64,000 bases of DNA from Dysgonomonas mossii. Its GTDB lineage: Bacteria; Bacteroidota; Bacteroidia; Bacteroidales; Dysgonomonadaceae. The stretch is from positions 62,001-126,000 of the forward strand of contig NZ_SPPK01000003.1 of the NCBI RefSeq assembly GCF_004569505.1, given 5' to 3'. The number at the start of each line of letters is the position of its first letter. The stretch's first letter is position 1. Both the position numbers and the translations under genes were made by a program. Positions 17,108-27,221 of this stretch are shown here, in pieces. The notes below the pieces were generated by a model. The model was not told the DNA's origin. It was given only the letters and a program-made list of their open reading frames with translations, and did no database searches.

Positions 17108-17761
17108 ATGAAAATGATCGCAAGAACGACCTTGATTGTGGCTGCAATTTTGCTTACTATCGGAGTAAGTGCTCAAGACAAACCCTTGACTTTTGGTGTA
17201 AAGGGCGGAATGAATATTTCTAACTTCAGCGGAGACTTTGAAGATACAAAAGCAAAGATTGGATTTAATGCCGGGGTAACACTGGACTTCCCTTTAACTA
17301 ACGATCTTTATTTACTTACCGGCTTGGAGTTTACATCAAAGGGTGCGAAAGTAAATGAGGATACTAATCTAAAAATGAACTTGTCTTATCTACAATTGCC
17401 TGTTCATGCGGGATATAAACTAACTGTAGCAAACGGCACGCGTATTGTTTTTCATGCAGGACCATATATAGCTTATGCTGCAGATGGTAAATGGAAAGTG
17501 AAAGGAGTAGAAGATAGTGTAGGGGTTTTTGGTGATGAAGCAGAAGCGGCAGGTCTAAAAATGAAAAGATTTGATTTCGGATTAGGTTTTGGCGTTGGTG
17601 CTGAGTTTGGTAAGTTTAATGCGGGAGTTAATTGTGATTTCGGCTTAGTAAATATTGCTGATTTTGGAATGATTGATCTTGAAGATTTGGGTAAATTGGA
17701 TGCTAGCAGTGTATCAGTAAAAAATATGAATGTAGGTATTTCTCTTGGATACAAGTTCTAA
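17108..17761 (+). CDS. PorT-family outer-membrane beta-barrel protein
   Basis: 217 residues: signal peptide ending GVSAQD, then FGVKGGMNISNFSGDF, the typical opening of PorT/OMP_b-brl_2 proteins, then about eight amphipathic strands ending in GISLGYKF with the terminal Phe. Such barrels are abundant in Bacteroidetes; P. gingivalis PorT is part of type IX secretion, but most relatives have no known role and this one should not be called PorT itself. It carries its own terminator (17786-17819) shared with the convergent thrC gene. Confidence 0.82.
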   Translation: MKMIARTTLIVAAILLTIGVSAQDKPLTFGVKGGMNISNFSGDFEDTKAKIGFNAGVTLDFPLTNDLYLLTGLEFTSKGAKVNEDTNLKMNLSYLQLPVHAGYKLTVANGTRIVFHAGPYIAYAADGKWKVKGVEDSVGVFGDEAEAAGLKMKRFDFGLGFGVGAEFGKFNAGVNCDFGLVNIADFGMIDLEDLGKLDASSVSVKNMNVGISLGYKF

Positions 17762-17785
17762 TAAACTATACCCATTATATACACA

Positions 17786-17819
17786 AATAAGCCCGATAAA
17801 ATCGGGCTTATTCTTTTTA
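17786..17819. terminator. Bidirectional terminator between barrel gene and thrC
   Basis: AATAAGCCCGAT pairs with ATCGGGCTTATT around a 3-base loop; followed on the plus strand by CTTTTTATTT. It sits between two convergent stop codons. Confidence 0.85.
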
Positions 17820-19121
17820 TTTCAATAGATATTCTTTAAATTCTTCAAATGTTTTTCCCATACTGATACTTTTCTTTTCACCTTTCATAAAGGCTTGCAA
17901 TTTTTCCGGTATGGCAACCGATTTCTCGATAATGGCTTCTACCGTTTCCAGAAATTTTGCAGGATGAGCCGTTTCTAAAAAAACGCCCGTTTCGTCTGCT
18001 GCAAGTGAGTCTTCTAGTGCTGAATATCCACATGCCCCGTGGGGATCGAGGAGATAGCCTGTTTTTTCGTATGTATCTTTCACCACTTTCCTGATTGTAT
18101 CATCATCATACCATTCTCCGGTAATTTCTTTTTTTATCATGTCCCAAGAGTGTTCGTAAAGATCGAGTACACGTACAAAATTACTGGGATCGCCTACATC
18201 CATTGCATTTGCGATAGTCTGTACAGATGGGCGAGGATTGTACTTTCCTGTTTGTAGATATTCATAGAAAATATCATTGCTGTTATTTGCTGCAATAAAT
18301 CGCCTTACAGGCAATCCCATGCGTTTGGCTATAAGTCCTGCCGTAATATTGCCGAAATTGCCGCTAGGGACGCAAAAAACGACATTTTCAGCCTTTCCTT
18401 GCTTCTTCAGTTGAGCGTAAGCATTGAAGTAATAAAACGCTTGTGGAAGGAAGCGAGCAACATTGATCGAATTAGCAGACGTGAGATTTAGCTTTTTATT
18501 TAACTCATCGTCTAAAAAAGCTGTTTTAACCAGAGCCTGGCAGTCATCGAAAGTGCCATCTATCTCAATGGCTGTTATGTTTTGTCCCAGTGTGGTAAAC
18601 TGACATTCTTGTATTGCACTTACTTTTCCTTTTGGGTAAAGTACATATACATGTATTCCGTCAACGCTTAAGAATCCGTTTGCAACCGCACTGCCCGTAT
18701 CTCCCGATGTGGCAACAAGGACTTTTACATCCTTTTGTCCTTGTTTTTTGATAAAATATCCTAGCAGGCGAGCCATAAATCGACCTCCTACATCTTTGAA
18801 AGCGAGGGTAGGGCCATGAAATAGCTCGAGGCTGTATATATTATCATTTACATGTACAACTGGCGTATCGAAGCTTAGCGTGTCATATACTATTTCTTTC
18901 AACGTTTCGGACTCTATATCTTCGCCAAAAAACGCATCGGCTACGGTATACGCTATTTCCTGAAAGCTCATATTGCCAATATTATCGTAAAAAGATTGTG
19001 GCAATATTTTTATTTTTTCAGGCATATAGAGCCCTTTATCGGGGGCCAAACCTTTTACTACCGCTTCCTGTAAACTGACATCAGGAGCAAGTTTATTTGT
19101 ACTATAATATTTCATATTCAT
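17817..19121 (-). CDS. thrC: Threonine synthase
   Basis: 434 residues, normal for the bacterial enzyme. The PLP lysine is in FHGPTLAFKDVGGRF near residue 110, and the phosphate-binding VATSGDTGSAVANGF follows near 138. It converts O-phosphohomoserine to threonine. The start could equally be the ATG at 19115 (MKYYSTNK), two codons in. Unlike the usual Bacteroides thrA-apgM-thrC cluster, thrC here lies about 28 kb from thrA and apgM. Confidence 0.96.
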   Translation of the reverse strand: MNMKYYSTNKLAPDVSLQEAVVKGLAPDKGLYMPEKIKILPQSFYDNIGNMSFQEIAYTVADAFFGEDIESETLKEIVYDTLSFDTPVVHVNDNIYSLELFHGPTLAFKDVGGRFMARLLGYFIKKQGQKDVKVLVATSGDTGSAVANGFLSVDGIHVYVLYPKGKVSAIQECQFTTLGQNITAIEIDGTFDDCQALVKTAFLDDELNKKLNLTSANSINVARFLPQAFYYFNAYAQLKKQGKAENVVFCVPSGNFGNITAGLIAKRMGLPVRRFIAANNSNDIFYEYLQTGKYNPRPSVQTIANAMDVGDPSNFVRVLDLYEHSWDMIKKEITGEWYDDDTIRKVVKDTYEKTGYLLDPHGACGYSALEDSLAADETGVFLETAHPAKFLETVEAIIEKSVAIPEKLQAFMKGEKKSISMGKTFEEFKEYLLK

Positions 19122-19221
19122 CAGGTTAATGAAAGGCGAAAGTAATAAAATGAAAGGAAAGAATCAATTAAAAGATTTTTTTATTTGTAAAAGGACTATA
19201 AATAGGTTAATTTGTATTCAT

Positions 19222-19248
19222 AAAAAAAGCAGTGACTAATCACTGCTT
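19222..19248 (-). terminator. Terminator after the DUF4251 gene
   Basis: On the minus strand AAGCAGTGA pairs with TCACTGCTT (9 bp, 4-base loop), followed by seven T. Confidence 0.8.
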
Positions 19249-19310
19249 CTTCTTATTCTTTCTTTATCTATTTTCTTAAAAGGGTTAGTATAGAATAGCT
19301 CGAACCTGTC

Positions 19311-19847
19311 TTATAACGCACGTCCCTTAAATACATTCGAATCTTCTTCCTGATAAAGGCTTCCGCGGAAACTTATTCTATTACTGTTGAAATTAGGGGT
19401 TACTACCGCATCACATTTATTGTCTCCTTTATATATTCTGATGAAGACATTCGCTGACACTCCTATGCCCTGCACCATCATGCTGAATGTAACAACTCCT
19501 TTCTTATCGGTCTCCATCTTTACGCTCGAAACCCTTCCATCTACAGTAATTCCACCTATTCCATTTGGACCTGCATACGGTGAGTTGAATGCCATTTGGA
19601 TAGTTGCTTTGTCTCCATTCATGGATATGAAATTGGTATTAGGTGTTACATAGGCAAAATTTCCATGTTTAAAATCAATTCTGTCTGCCTCTAATACAAA
19701 TTTCCTCTCATTTAAAGCCTGGATTGCTTTTTCTCCCCAATAAGCTCTTTCACTGTCTGCTGCTGCCTTTTGTGCAGGATCCTGCTGTGTTTTACACCCT
19801 GTGAAAAACAACATGCTTGTAACTAAGATAAATACAATTTTTCTCAT
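19311..19847 (-). CDS. DUF4251 lipoprotein
   Basis: 178 residues. The N-terminus MRKIVFILVTSMLFFTGCKTQ is a lipoprotein signal with lipobox FTGC, so the mature protein starts at the Cys. The remainder (FVLEADRIDFKHGNFAYVTPNTNFISMNGDKATIQMAF ... in part) is beta-rich and fits the Bacteroidetes-specific DUF4251 family, whose function is unknown. It is a single gene with its own terminator. Confidence 0.8.
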   Translation of the reverse strand: MRKIVFILVTSMLFFTGCKTQQDPAQKAAADSERAYWGEKAIQALNERKFVLEADRIDFKHGNFAYVTPNTNFISMNGDKATIQMAFNSPYAGPNGIGGITVDGRVSSVKMETDKKGVVTFSMMVQGIGVSANVFIRIYKGDNKCDAVVTPNFNSNRISFRGSLYQEEDSNVFKGRAL

Positions 19848-19989
19848 AGCATTTCTTTATAATAATTATATAACGCTATAGAATAAAATTAAGTTTTGTC
19901 TTTTTGAAATAATTACTCCCAATCTATATGAATTTAGGATTATTGCCTAAGTTATTAATATAGAATGATCTGTTTATTTCTGTCGATTT

Positions 19990-20595
19990 TTATTTGCAGT
20001 CTTCTCTCGACTTCTGACCTAAATACCCGCCATGATGACGTTTTGCATAGTCAACCTTCGTAAACCCTATTCTTTTCATGGTTCCCACTACAAGGATATC
20101 TCCTATAACGGTCATTACTGTCGTAGAGGTAGTTGGCGTTAAACCTAGGGTGCATACCTCCTCAGGGCGTCCTGTGTGAATAAATACGTCTGCCTTCTGA
20201 GCAAGCAGGCTTTCCGAATCACTGGTTATGACAATAAATTTTATGCCCGGAATCAGATCTTTTGCCAATGTAATAAGCTCAATTATTTCTCTTGTCTTCC
20301 CCGAGTTGGAGATAGCTAATACAATATCATTTTCTTGTAGGATACCTAAATCTCCATGTTGAGCCTCGCTTGGATGTAGAAATACAGCCGGTGTTCCGGT
20401 CGAACTGAATGTCGTGGCAATATTCTGCGCTATCTGTCCGGCTTTGCCCATGCCGCTTGTTACAAGCTTGCCTTTTTTCTGATTAACTTGTTCTACAATA
20501 AGGTCTATGGCTCTACTATATGCATCGCTGATAGGAATATTCAATATGGCAGAAGACTCATGTTCTAAAATAGAGCGTATTTCGTTTGTATCCAT
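19990..20595 (-). CDS. SIS-domain sugar isomerase, KdsD/GutQ-like without CBS domains
   Basis: 201 residues forming a single SIS domain: VTSGMGKAGQIAQNIA near residue 42, the FLHPSEAQHGDLG block with the catalytic His near 78, and AISNSGKTREII near 93. Sequence is that of arabinose-5-phosphate isomerases (KdsD/KpsF/GutQ, first step to KDO), but the usual ~120-residue tandem CBS regulatory region is missing; the protein ends in a new tail GYLGQKSREDCK. It likely isomerises a sugar phosphate, perhaps arabinose-5-phosphate, but this is inference. No kds partner gene is adjacent. Confidence 0.85.
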   Translation of the reverse strand: MDTNEIRSILEHESSAILNIPISDAYSRAIDLIVEQVNQKKGKLVTSGMGKAGQIAQNIATTFSSTGTPAVFLHPSEAQHGDLGILQENDIVLAISNSGKTREIIELITLAKDLIPGIKFIVITSDSESLLAQKADVFIHTGRPEEVCTLGLTPTTSTTVMTVIGDILVVGTMKRIGFTKVDYAKRHHGGYLGQKSREDCK

Positions 20596-20794
20596 TTAAA
20601 TTTTTTTTGCCAAAGATACAATATTTATCTAGATTTATACAATAAGGAGGGATAGTGGTTATGAGGCTGGTGAGACATCTGAAATGTTAAGGGAGATGTG
20701 ATAAAAAGGGGAATTATTTGTAATTGATAGCTAATAAGTATTTTTTTTCTATTTTTGCATTGCTTTATACAATTACAAACTATTAAACAAAATT

Positions 20795-21622
20795 ATGATG
20801 GGAAATTTAACAAAATCCTTAACCTTATTTCTATTTGTATTCCTTATGTTTTCATGTAGCAGCGACGATGATGAAAGAGTATCCCCTACAATGGCAGAAA
20901 AAGTAACAGAAGATGTTAAATGGATTGATAACAATGCTAATAGCAAATTTGCTTCATTTGAATTTAACAAAAGTGGGAATTATATTATTGTAGAAAATGT
21001 AATTAACAGATCCATTTCGAAACAAAAAACTTATTTTGGTACATACAAGATAACCGGGGATTCAACAATCGTTTTGTCTGATCTGGGCACTATCAAGGTG
21101 TTGAATGCAACAGAAGGTACTGTTGCTCTGGAGATAACTCTTACAGGTATATCAACATCTCTAGCCTTCAATGGCTCGAAGAAAGAAAATATGAAAGTAA
21201 CAACAAAAACGGAGCTGTTTTGCCGGACATGGAAATTTGTAAAAAAGAATGGAGAAACAGTGAAAGGTACGGAATATGAAGATGGTATAGTGTTGTTTTC
21301 AAAAGCAGGTACATATTTTACTGAATTTCCTTATGGAGAAAGAGATGATATTGAGGGAATCTCTGCTTTCTGGAAATGGAAACCCGGAACGAATGAATCC
21401 CAGTTTTTTTATTCATGGGATGGTTCTTTTGAGGACAACGACGATTTTGTAACAATAGATGTATTGACCAATACCTCTTTAAAAATTACGGATGTGTTTG
21501 AAGATGATGGTAAAACATATACCGATGTGTGGGAACTTATTCCGGCAACCAATACAAAATCATCAATTAGCCAAGGGGTAAAAAAAGAAAATGGAGGTAA
21601 AGGTTTTCTAGGAAATCGGTAA
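20795..21622 (+). CDS. Lipoprotein of unknown function
   Basis: 275 residues. The signal peptide ends in LMFSCSSDDDE: lipobox with Cys followed by Ser and Asp residues, a tag seen on many Bacteroidetes lipoproteins. The mature part has two beta-rich halves (residues ~40-130 and ~140-250), both with a short lipocalin-like pattern of strand-turn-strand (YFGTYKITGDSTIVLSDLG; FCRTWKFVKKNGETVKG), which suggests a duplicated small barrel like the lipocalin-like DUF families. No function recognised. Terminator shared with purE at 21642-21675. Confidence 0.75.
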   Translation: MMGNLTKSLTLFLFVFLMFSCSSDDDERVSPTMAEKVTEDVKWIDNNANSKFASFEFNKSGNYIIVENVINRSISKQKTYFGTYKITGDSTIVLSDLGTIKVLNATEGTVALEITLTGISTSLAFNGSKKENMKVTTKTELFCRTWKFVKKNGETVKGTEYEDGIVLFSKAGTYFTEFPYGERDDIEGISAFWKWKPGTNESQFFYSWDGSFEDNDDFVTIDVLTNTSLKITDVFEDDGKTYTDVWELIPATNTKSSISQGVKKENGGKGFLGNR

Positions 21623-21641
21623 GCGAATATTTATTATAAAA

Positions 21642-21675
21642 AATAAAACCATGTAGGATTCTACATGGTTTTATT
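21642..21675. terminator. Bidirectional terminator
   Basis: Perfect 15-bp stem (AATAAAACCATGTAG with CTACATGGTTTTATT) and GATT loop, between the convergent lipoprotein and purE genes. Confidence 0.88.
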
Positions 21676-21707
21676 GTAAAATTCTGAACTATAATAACTT
21701 TATAGTA

Positions 21708-22214
21708 TCAGTTTGTCTTGAATTTAAACTGAATTTTTGACAAGTCTTCGTTTGCCTTTTCAATTTTTCCTTTCAGATTTTCTTTGTAAGCAACCAGCTT
21801 ATTGTACAAGGCTTCGTCGCCTGTGGCAATCATCTGCAATGCAAGAATTCCCGCATTTAATGAGCCATTTATACCTACAGTAGCAACCGGTATTCCCGGA
21901 GGCATTTGTACGATAGCCAGCAACGCATCCATACCATCTAGCGAAGCATCGATGGGAACTCCGATTACGGGAATCGGTGTCATAGATGCAATCACCCCGG
22001 GTAAATGGGCAGCCATACCGGCAGCAGCGATAATTACTTTTATACCTCTCTCTTTTGCTCCCTTAGCGAAAGCTTCTACACGTTCGGGAGTACGGTGTGC
22101 AGACAAAGCGTTGATTTCGAATGGAACTTCCATCTCGTCAAAAAACTTTGCTGCTTTTTCCATTACGGGAAGGTCTGATGTACTTCCCATAATTATACTT
22201 ATAACAGGTTTCAT
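21708..22214 (-). CDS. purE: N5-carboxyaminoimidazole ribonucleotide mutase
   Basis: 168 residues, normal for class I PurE. It has SIIMGSTSDLPVM at the N-terminus, SAHRTPERV near residue 39 and AAAGMAAHLPGVIAS near 64, which form the CO2/nucleotide site. It rearranges N5-CAIR to CAIR in purine synthesis. It follows gcvH after six bases and is the last gene of the rpoN-PAP2-gcvH-purE run; ispG, often next in Bacteroides, is absent here. Confidence 0.96.
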   Translation of the reverse strand: MKPVISIIMGSTSDLPVMEKAAKFFDEMEVPFEINALSAHRTPERVEAFAKGAKERGIKVIIAAAGMAAHLPGVIASMTPIPVIGVPIDASLDGMDALLAIVQMPPGIPVATVGINGSLNAGILALQMIATGDEALYNKLVAYKENLKGKIEKANEDLSKIQFKFKTN

Positions 22215-22220
22215 TTTTTA

Positions 22221-22601
22221 TTATTTACCAATTAAGTTTTTGTAATCAGAAGCAGAAAGCAATGTATCTAATTCAGAAGCATCGCTTACCGCTATTTTAA
22301 TAATCCATCCTTTTCCGTATGGATCTTCATTTATTAGTTCGGGTTTTTCTTCCAATTCAGCATTTACCTCCAAAACTTCTCCGGATACAGGCATCAAAAG
22401 GTCTGATACTGTTTTCACAGCTTCTACACTTCCGAATACACCGTTTTGTTCTATAGTTTCACCTTCGCTGGTTACATCAACATATACGATTTCGCCCAAC
22501 TCACTCTGAGCAAATTCGGTGATACCTACAAGGGCAGTGTCGCCTTCTACTTTTATCCATTCGTGGTCTTTGGAATACTTCAAATTCTCAGGAAAGTTCA
22601 T
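22221..22601 (-). CDS. gcvH: Glycine cleavage system H protein
   Basis: 126 residues, normal length. The lipoyl-attachment lysine is in [15 protein letters not shown] near residue 63, and the N-terminus [14 protein letters not shown] is typical. H protein shuttles the aminomethyl group between the P, T and L proteins of the glycine cleavage complex; those genes are not in the window. It lies 25 bases after the PAP2-like gene and six before purE. Confidence 0.96.
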   Translation of the reverse strand: MNFPENLKYSKDHEWIKVEGDTALVGITEFAQSELGEIVYVDVTSEGETIEQNGVFGSVEAVKTVSDLLMPVSGEVLEVNAELEEKPELINEDPYGKGWIIKIAVSDASELDTLLSASDYKNLIGK

Positions 22602-22626
22602 AATTCTTTTATTTTTAGTTTATATA

Positions 22627-23358
22627 TTATAAGTTTCTCAGAAACAAAATCAAACTCCAGTATGTACCGATATATACCCAAAGATAGGAAACAACCGATC
22701 CGACCAGAAAACCCACATATACCTGTGCCGGAGTACTTCTGTTGAGCATCAGACGCGATACCCCTAAACACCCTGCTAAGATAAACAAAATCATGAATAA
22801 AACAGGTAGGTTGAGTCCTTTTATATTGTAGCAAACTGACAAGATGCAACCAATCATTCCTCCTATAGCCATCATATACGCGCTTATCTTCCAAAATCGT
22901 GAAATAATAGCATATATAACCAGCAATATTAAAGGAGTAAGGATAACGGCAAGGAACCAGATATACAATTTGGCAGAAAAGAAATAATAGAACAAAAGGG
23001 TATAAGAGAGGAAGAATACACTGAGAGGCAAAATCCACTCGCTCCTGTTGTCCAGATGATAATCCTTGATAACATGTGTCAATCGCAGGAAGTAAATACC
23101 CGAAACCGGAATAATGCACGAGAAAAAGATTACAGGAGTCATGAATCTTATAAACTGATTGGCAAAAAGGAATGTAAAATCAGTAGATAAAAAGATAATA
23201 GCCACACTGTATATAACCATGAAAACAGGATTTAGCACAAACGAAATTATTTGTGGTAGAATAGGCTCTTTCTCTTGTGGTGGATTGTATATAATAGATG
23301 CTCTCTGCTCTATATGGTTATTTTCTTCAACTAACGTGTACTCCTTTTCTTCTTTCAT
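22627..23358 (-). CDS. PAP2-like integral membrane protein
   Basis: 243 residues with six or seven hydrophobic segments and a ~30-residue cytosolic N-terminus. Near residue 205 is SRLMLNRSTPAQVYVGFLVG, which resembles the SR-12-H PAP2 phosphatase motif but has NRS where the catalytic His would be expected, so activity is doubtful. An LDNRSEWILP stretch near residue 100 may be the first PAP2 block. Its ATG overlaps the rpoN stop by four bases (ATGA), which implies translational coupling. Known in Bacteroides as a PAP2 superfamily or hypothetical membrane protein next to rpoN. Confidence 0.75.
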   Translation of the reverse strand: MKEEKEYTLVEENNHIEQRASIIYNPPQEKEPILPQIISFVLNPVFMVIYSVAIIFLSTDFTFLFANQFIRFMTPVIFFSCIIPVSGIYFLRLTHVIKDYHLDNRSEWILPLSVFFLSYTLLFYYFFSAKLYIWFLAVILTPLILLVIYAIISRFWKISAYMMAIGGMIGCILSVCYNIKGLNLPVLFMILFILAGCLGVSRLMLNRSTPAQVYVGFLVGSVVSYLWVYIGTYWSLILFLRNL

Positions 23359-24812
23359 ATTTCTTTTCTTAGTCGGGCGACAGGCAGATTCATCTGTTCC
23401 CTATATTTTGCTACAGTACGGCGTGCTATGATGTATCCTCGCTCGTTTAATATTTCTGATAGCTTATCGTCTGTCAAAGGTTTCTTCTTATCCTCATTTT
23501 CGATGCATTCCTTTAGAATTGCTTTTACCTCACGGGAAGAGATTTCCTCTCCTGTGTCGGTTTGCATAGACTCCGAAAAGAAATACTTCAGCGGGTATAT
23601 TCCAAAGCTTGTTTGCACGTACTTGCTGTTACTAACCCGAGAGATTGTAGATATGTCATAGCCGGTTCGCTGCGCAACATCTTTTAGTATCATCGGTTTT
23701 AGCTGCGATTCATCTCCCGTAAGGAAGAAGTCATATTGCATATCCATGATTGCTTGCATAGTCCGTTGTAGAGTATCTTGCCGTTGTTTGATGGCATCGA
23801 TGAACCAACGGGCTGAGTCTAGCTTTTGCTTTACAAACAATACCGTATTCTTACTGTCGAGAGACATACTCTCTTTGTTGTCCGAAAAACCTTTGAAAAG
23901 TTCAGAGTATTCGCGGCTGACTCTCAGATCGGGTATATTTCGGTTATTCAAACTCAGAAATAGTTCACCTCCATACGAGTCTATCGTAAAATCGGGTACA
24001 ATCGTGCTGAGAGTAATAGATAACGAATCGCCCCAATTATTTCCCGGCTTGGGGTTCAGAGTTGTGATTTCCTGAATCACTTCTTTGAGTATCTCTTCGT
24101 CTATATTCAGTTGTCTGATTATCTTATCATAATGCCTTTTGGTAAATTCATCGAAAAGGTTGGTTATGATATTTATTGCATAATCTACAATCTCTGATTT
24201 TTCTTTTCTTCCCAGCTGTAGCAGTAAGCACTCTTGCAGATTGCGTGCAGCAATTCCGGCAGGTTCAAAGTCTTGAATCACTTTAAGTATCTCTTCCAGC
24301 CTTGAAACGGGGATATCTATATTTTGCTGAAAAATAAGGTCATCCGAAATTGCCGATAAAGAGCGGTCGAGATAGCCGCTTTCGTCAATGTTGCCGATAA
24401 TATATTCTGCTACCTTTTGGTTTTCATCGTTCAATTCACATTCTCCGAGCTGTTCGATAAGATATTCATGTAGAGATGCTGCTACTGAAAACGGAATTTC
24501 CTCTTGTTTTCCTACTCCTTGCCTGTTGTTGTCGCGGAGTTGGTAATCAGGGATTTCGTCTTCATTCATGTAGTCGCCTAGCGTGAGGTCTTCCTGCGAG
24601 ATATTTGTATCATCCTCCGAACCATATTCATCGTCATATTCGGAGTTATCGTTGGGTTCGAGCCCTTCCTCCAACGCCGGATTTTCTTCGAGCTCCTGTT
24701 TTATTCGTTCTTCCAATTCAAGTACAGGCAATTCGGTTAGTTTTATAACCTGCATCTGCATAGGCGAAAGCTTCTGCTGTTGTTTGAGCTGTAATTGTTG
24801 TTTTAGAGCCAT
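23355..24812 (-). CDS. rpoN: RNA polymerase sigma-54 factor
   Basis: 485 residues. The N-terminal Gln-rich activator-contact region (KQQLQLKQQQKLSPMQMQVI in part) is followed by an acidic stretch, the core-binding domain and the DNA-binding part with the diagnostic RpoN box ARRTVAKYRE near residue 468. It directs RNA polymerase to -24/-12 promoters and requires an AAA+ activator; none is in the window. A TATCTTTG -7 box lies 25 bases upstream. It is the first gene of the operon with PAP2, gcvH and purE. Confidence 0.97.
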   Translation of the reverse strand: MALKQQLQLKQQQKLSPMQMQVIKLTELPVLELEERIKQELEENPALEEGLEPNDNSEYDDEYGSEDDTNISQEDLTLGDYMNEDEIPDYQLRDNNRQGVGKQEEIPFSVAASLHEYLIEQLGECELNDENQKVAEYIIGNIDESGYLDRSLSAISDDLIFQQNIDIPVSRLEEILKVIQDFEPAGIAARNLQECLLLQLGRKEKSEIVDYAINIITNLFDEFTKRHYDKIIRQLNIDEEILKEVIQEITTLNPKPGNNWGDSLSITLSTIVPDFTIDSYGGELFLSLNNRNIPDLRVSREYSELFKGFSDNKESMSLDSKNTVLFVKQKLDSARWFIDAIKQRQDTLQRTMQAIMDMQYDFFLTGDESQLKPMILKDVAQRTGYDISTISRVSNSKYVQTSFGIYPLKYFFSESMQTDTGEEISSREVKAILKECIENEDKKKPLTDDKLSEILNERGYIIARRTVAKYREQMNLPVARLRKEI

Positions 24813-24836
24813 AAATACTACTGAATTCTATTAAAA

Positions 24837-24844
24837 CAAAGATA
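24837..24844 (-). promoter_or_regulatory. -7 box before rpoN
   Basis: TATCTTTG on the minus strand, 25 bases before the rpoN start, matching TAnnTTTG. Confidence 0.5.
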
Positions 24845-24864
24845 ATAATAAAAACAATATTACA

Positions 24865-25377
24865 TTATCGATAGTTTTCTATATAGTAAGAATTCACAAT
24901 CTCTGCCAATATTTTCCATTCTTCTATTTTCTGGTCCAAAGTCATTCTTGCATTCGCCGAACTCGGAGAGGGCAGGGTGATAAATTTCTTTTTTGTATCG
25001 AAACCTACATATTTTTTATAAAATTCTTCTGCTTTTTTACTGGTGAAAAATATGTATTCGATCTGAGGATATTCTTTGAAAAACTTCTTGAAATTGTTAG
25101 GCTTTTCATTTTTGATGCTGCTGTCTAAGCTTCCCTTTCCTTCACACGATTCGAGGACATCCCATATTGCTATATTATTCTTTATCAGGAAATCGCTTTT
25201 TTCTTTGTAGCTATCCGGTAACTCTTCCCCGAAGAGGGTGAAAATTATTCTCCAAAACTGATTGCTCTTGTGCCCGTATCTTTCTTGTTTGCGTAAAGAT
25301 TCCTCGCTCGGCATTGTTCCAAGAATCAATACCTTGCAATCTTTATTTACAATAGGGTCAAATGCAATTTTTCTCAT
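24865..25377 (-). CDS. Uracil-DNA-glycosylase-fold DNA glycosylase (hypoxanthine type)
   Basis: 170 residues. LILGTMPSEESLRKQERYGH followed by SNQFW near residues 20-42 and the C-terminal LPSPSSANAR near 135-145 fit family 6 of the UDG superfamily, the DNA-deoxyinosine (hypoxanthine) glycosylases, rather than Mug. Such enzymes remove deaminated adenine from DNA. It starts six bases after the upstream peptide-transporter gene, so the two are probably co-transcribed. Confidence 0.85.
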   Translation of the reverse strand: MRKIAFDPIVNKDCKVLILGTMPSEESLRKQERYGHKSNQFWRIIFTLFGEELPDSYKEKSDFLIKNNIAIWDVLESCEGKGSLDSSIKNEKPNNFKKFFKEYPQIEYIFFTSKKAEEFYKKYVGFDTKKKFITLPSPSSANARMTLDQKIEEWKILAEIVNSYYIENYR

Positions 25378-25383
25378 ATCTCA

Positions 25384-27147
<1,764 letters not shown>

Positions 27148-27186
27148 GGATAGTCTAAAATTAAAAATGATTATTATTAAAATGAA

Positions 27187-27216
27187 TAGACCCGGATTTT
27201 TGTTTATCCGGGTCTA
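27187..27216 (-). terminator. Hairpin after the MFS gene
   Basis: TAGACCCGGAT pairs with ATCCGGGTCTA around an 8-base loop, just after the MFS stop on the minus strand. The U-run is weak (ATTCATTTTAAT). Confidence 0.65.
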
Positions 27217-27221
27217 ATTCT

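Noticed and set aside
22598..23119. 173-residue frame overlapping the PAP2-like gene
   Set aside because: It is Cys- and aromatic-rich with no domain, on the same strand in another frame inside a gene with clear membrane segments and a four-base overlap with rpoN.
24583..24834. Ser/Cys-rich open frame opposite the start of rpoN
   Set aside because: The composition is that of the antisense of a Gln/Glu-rich coding region, with no start context.
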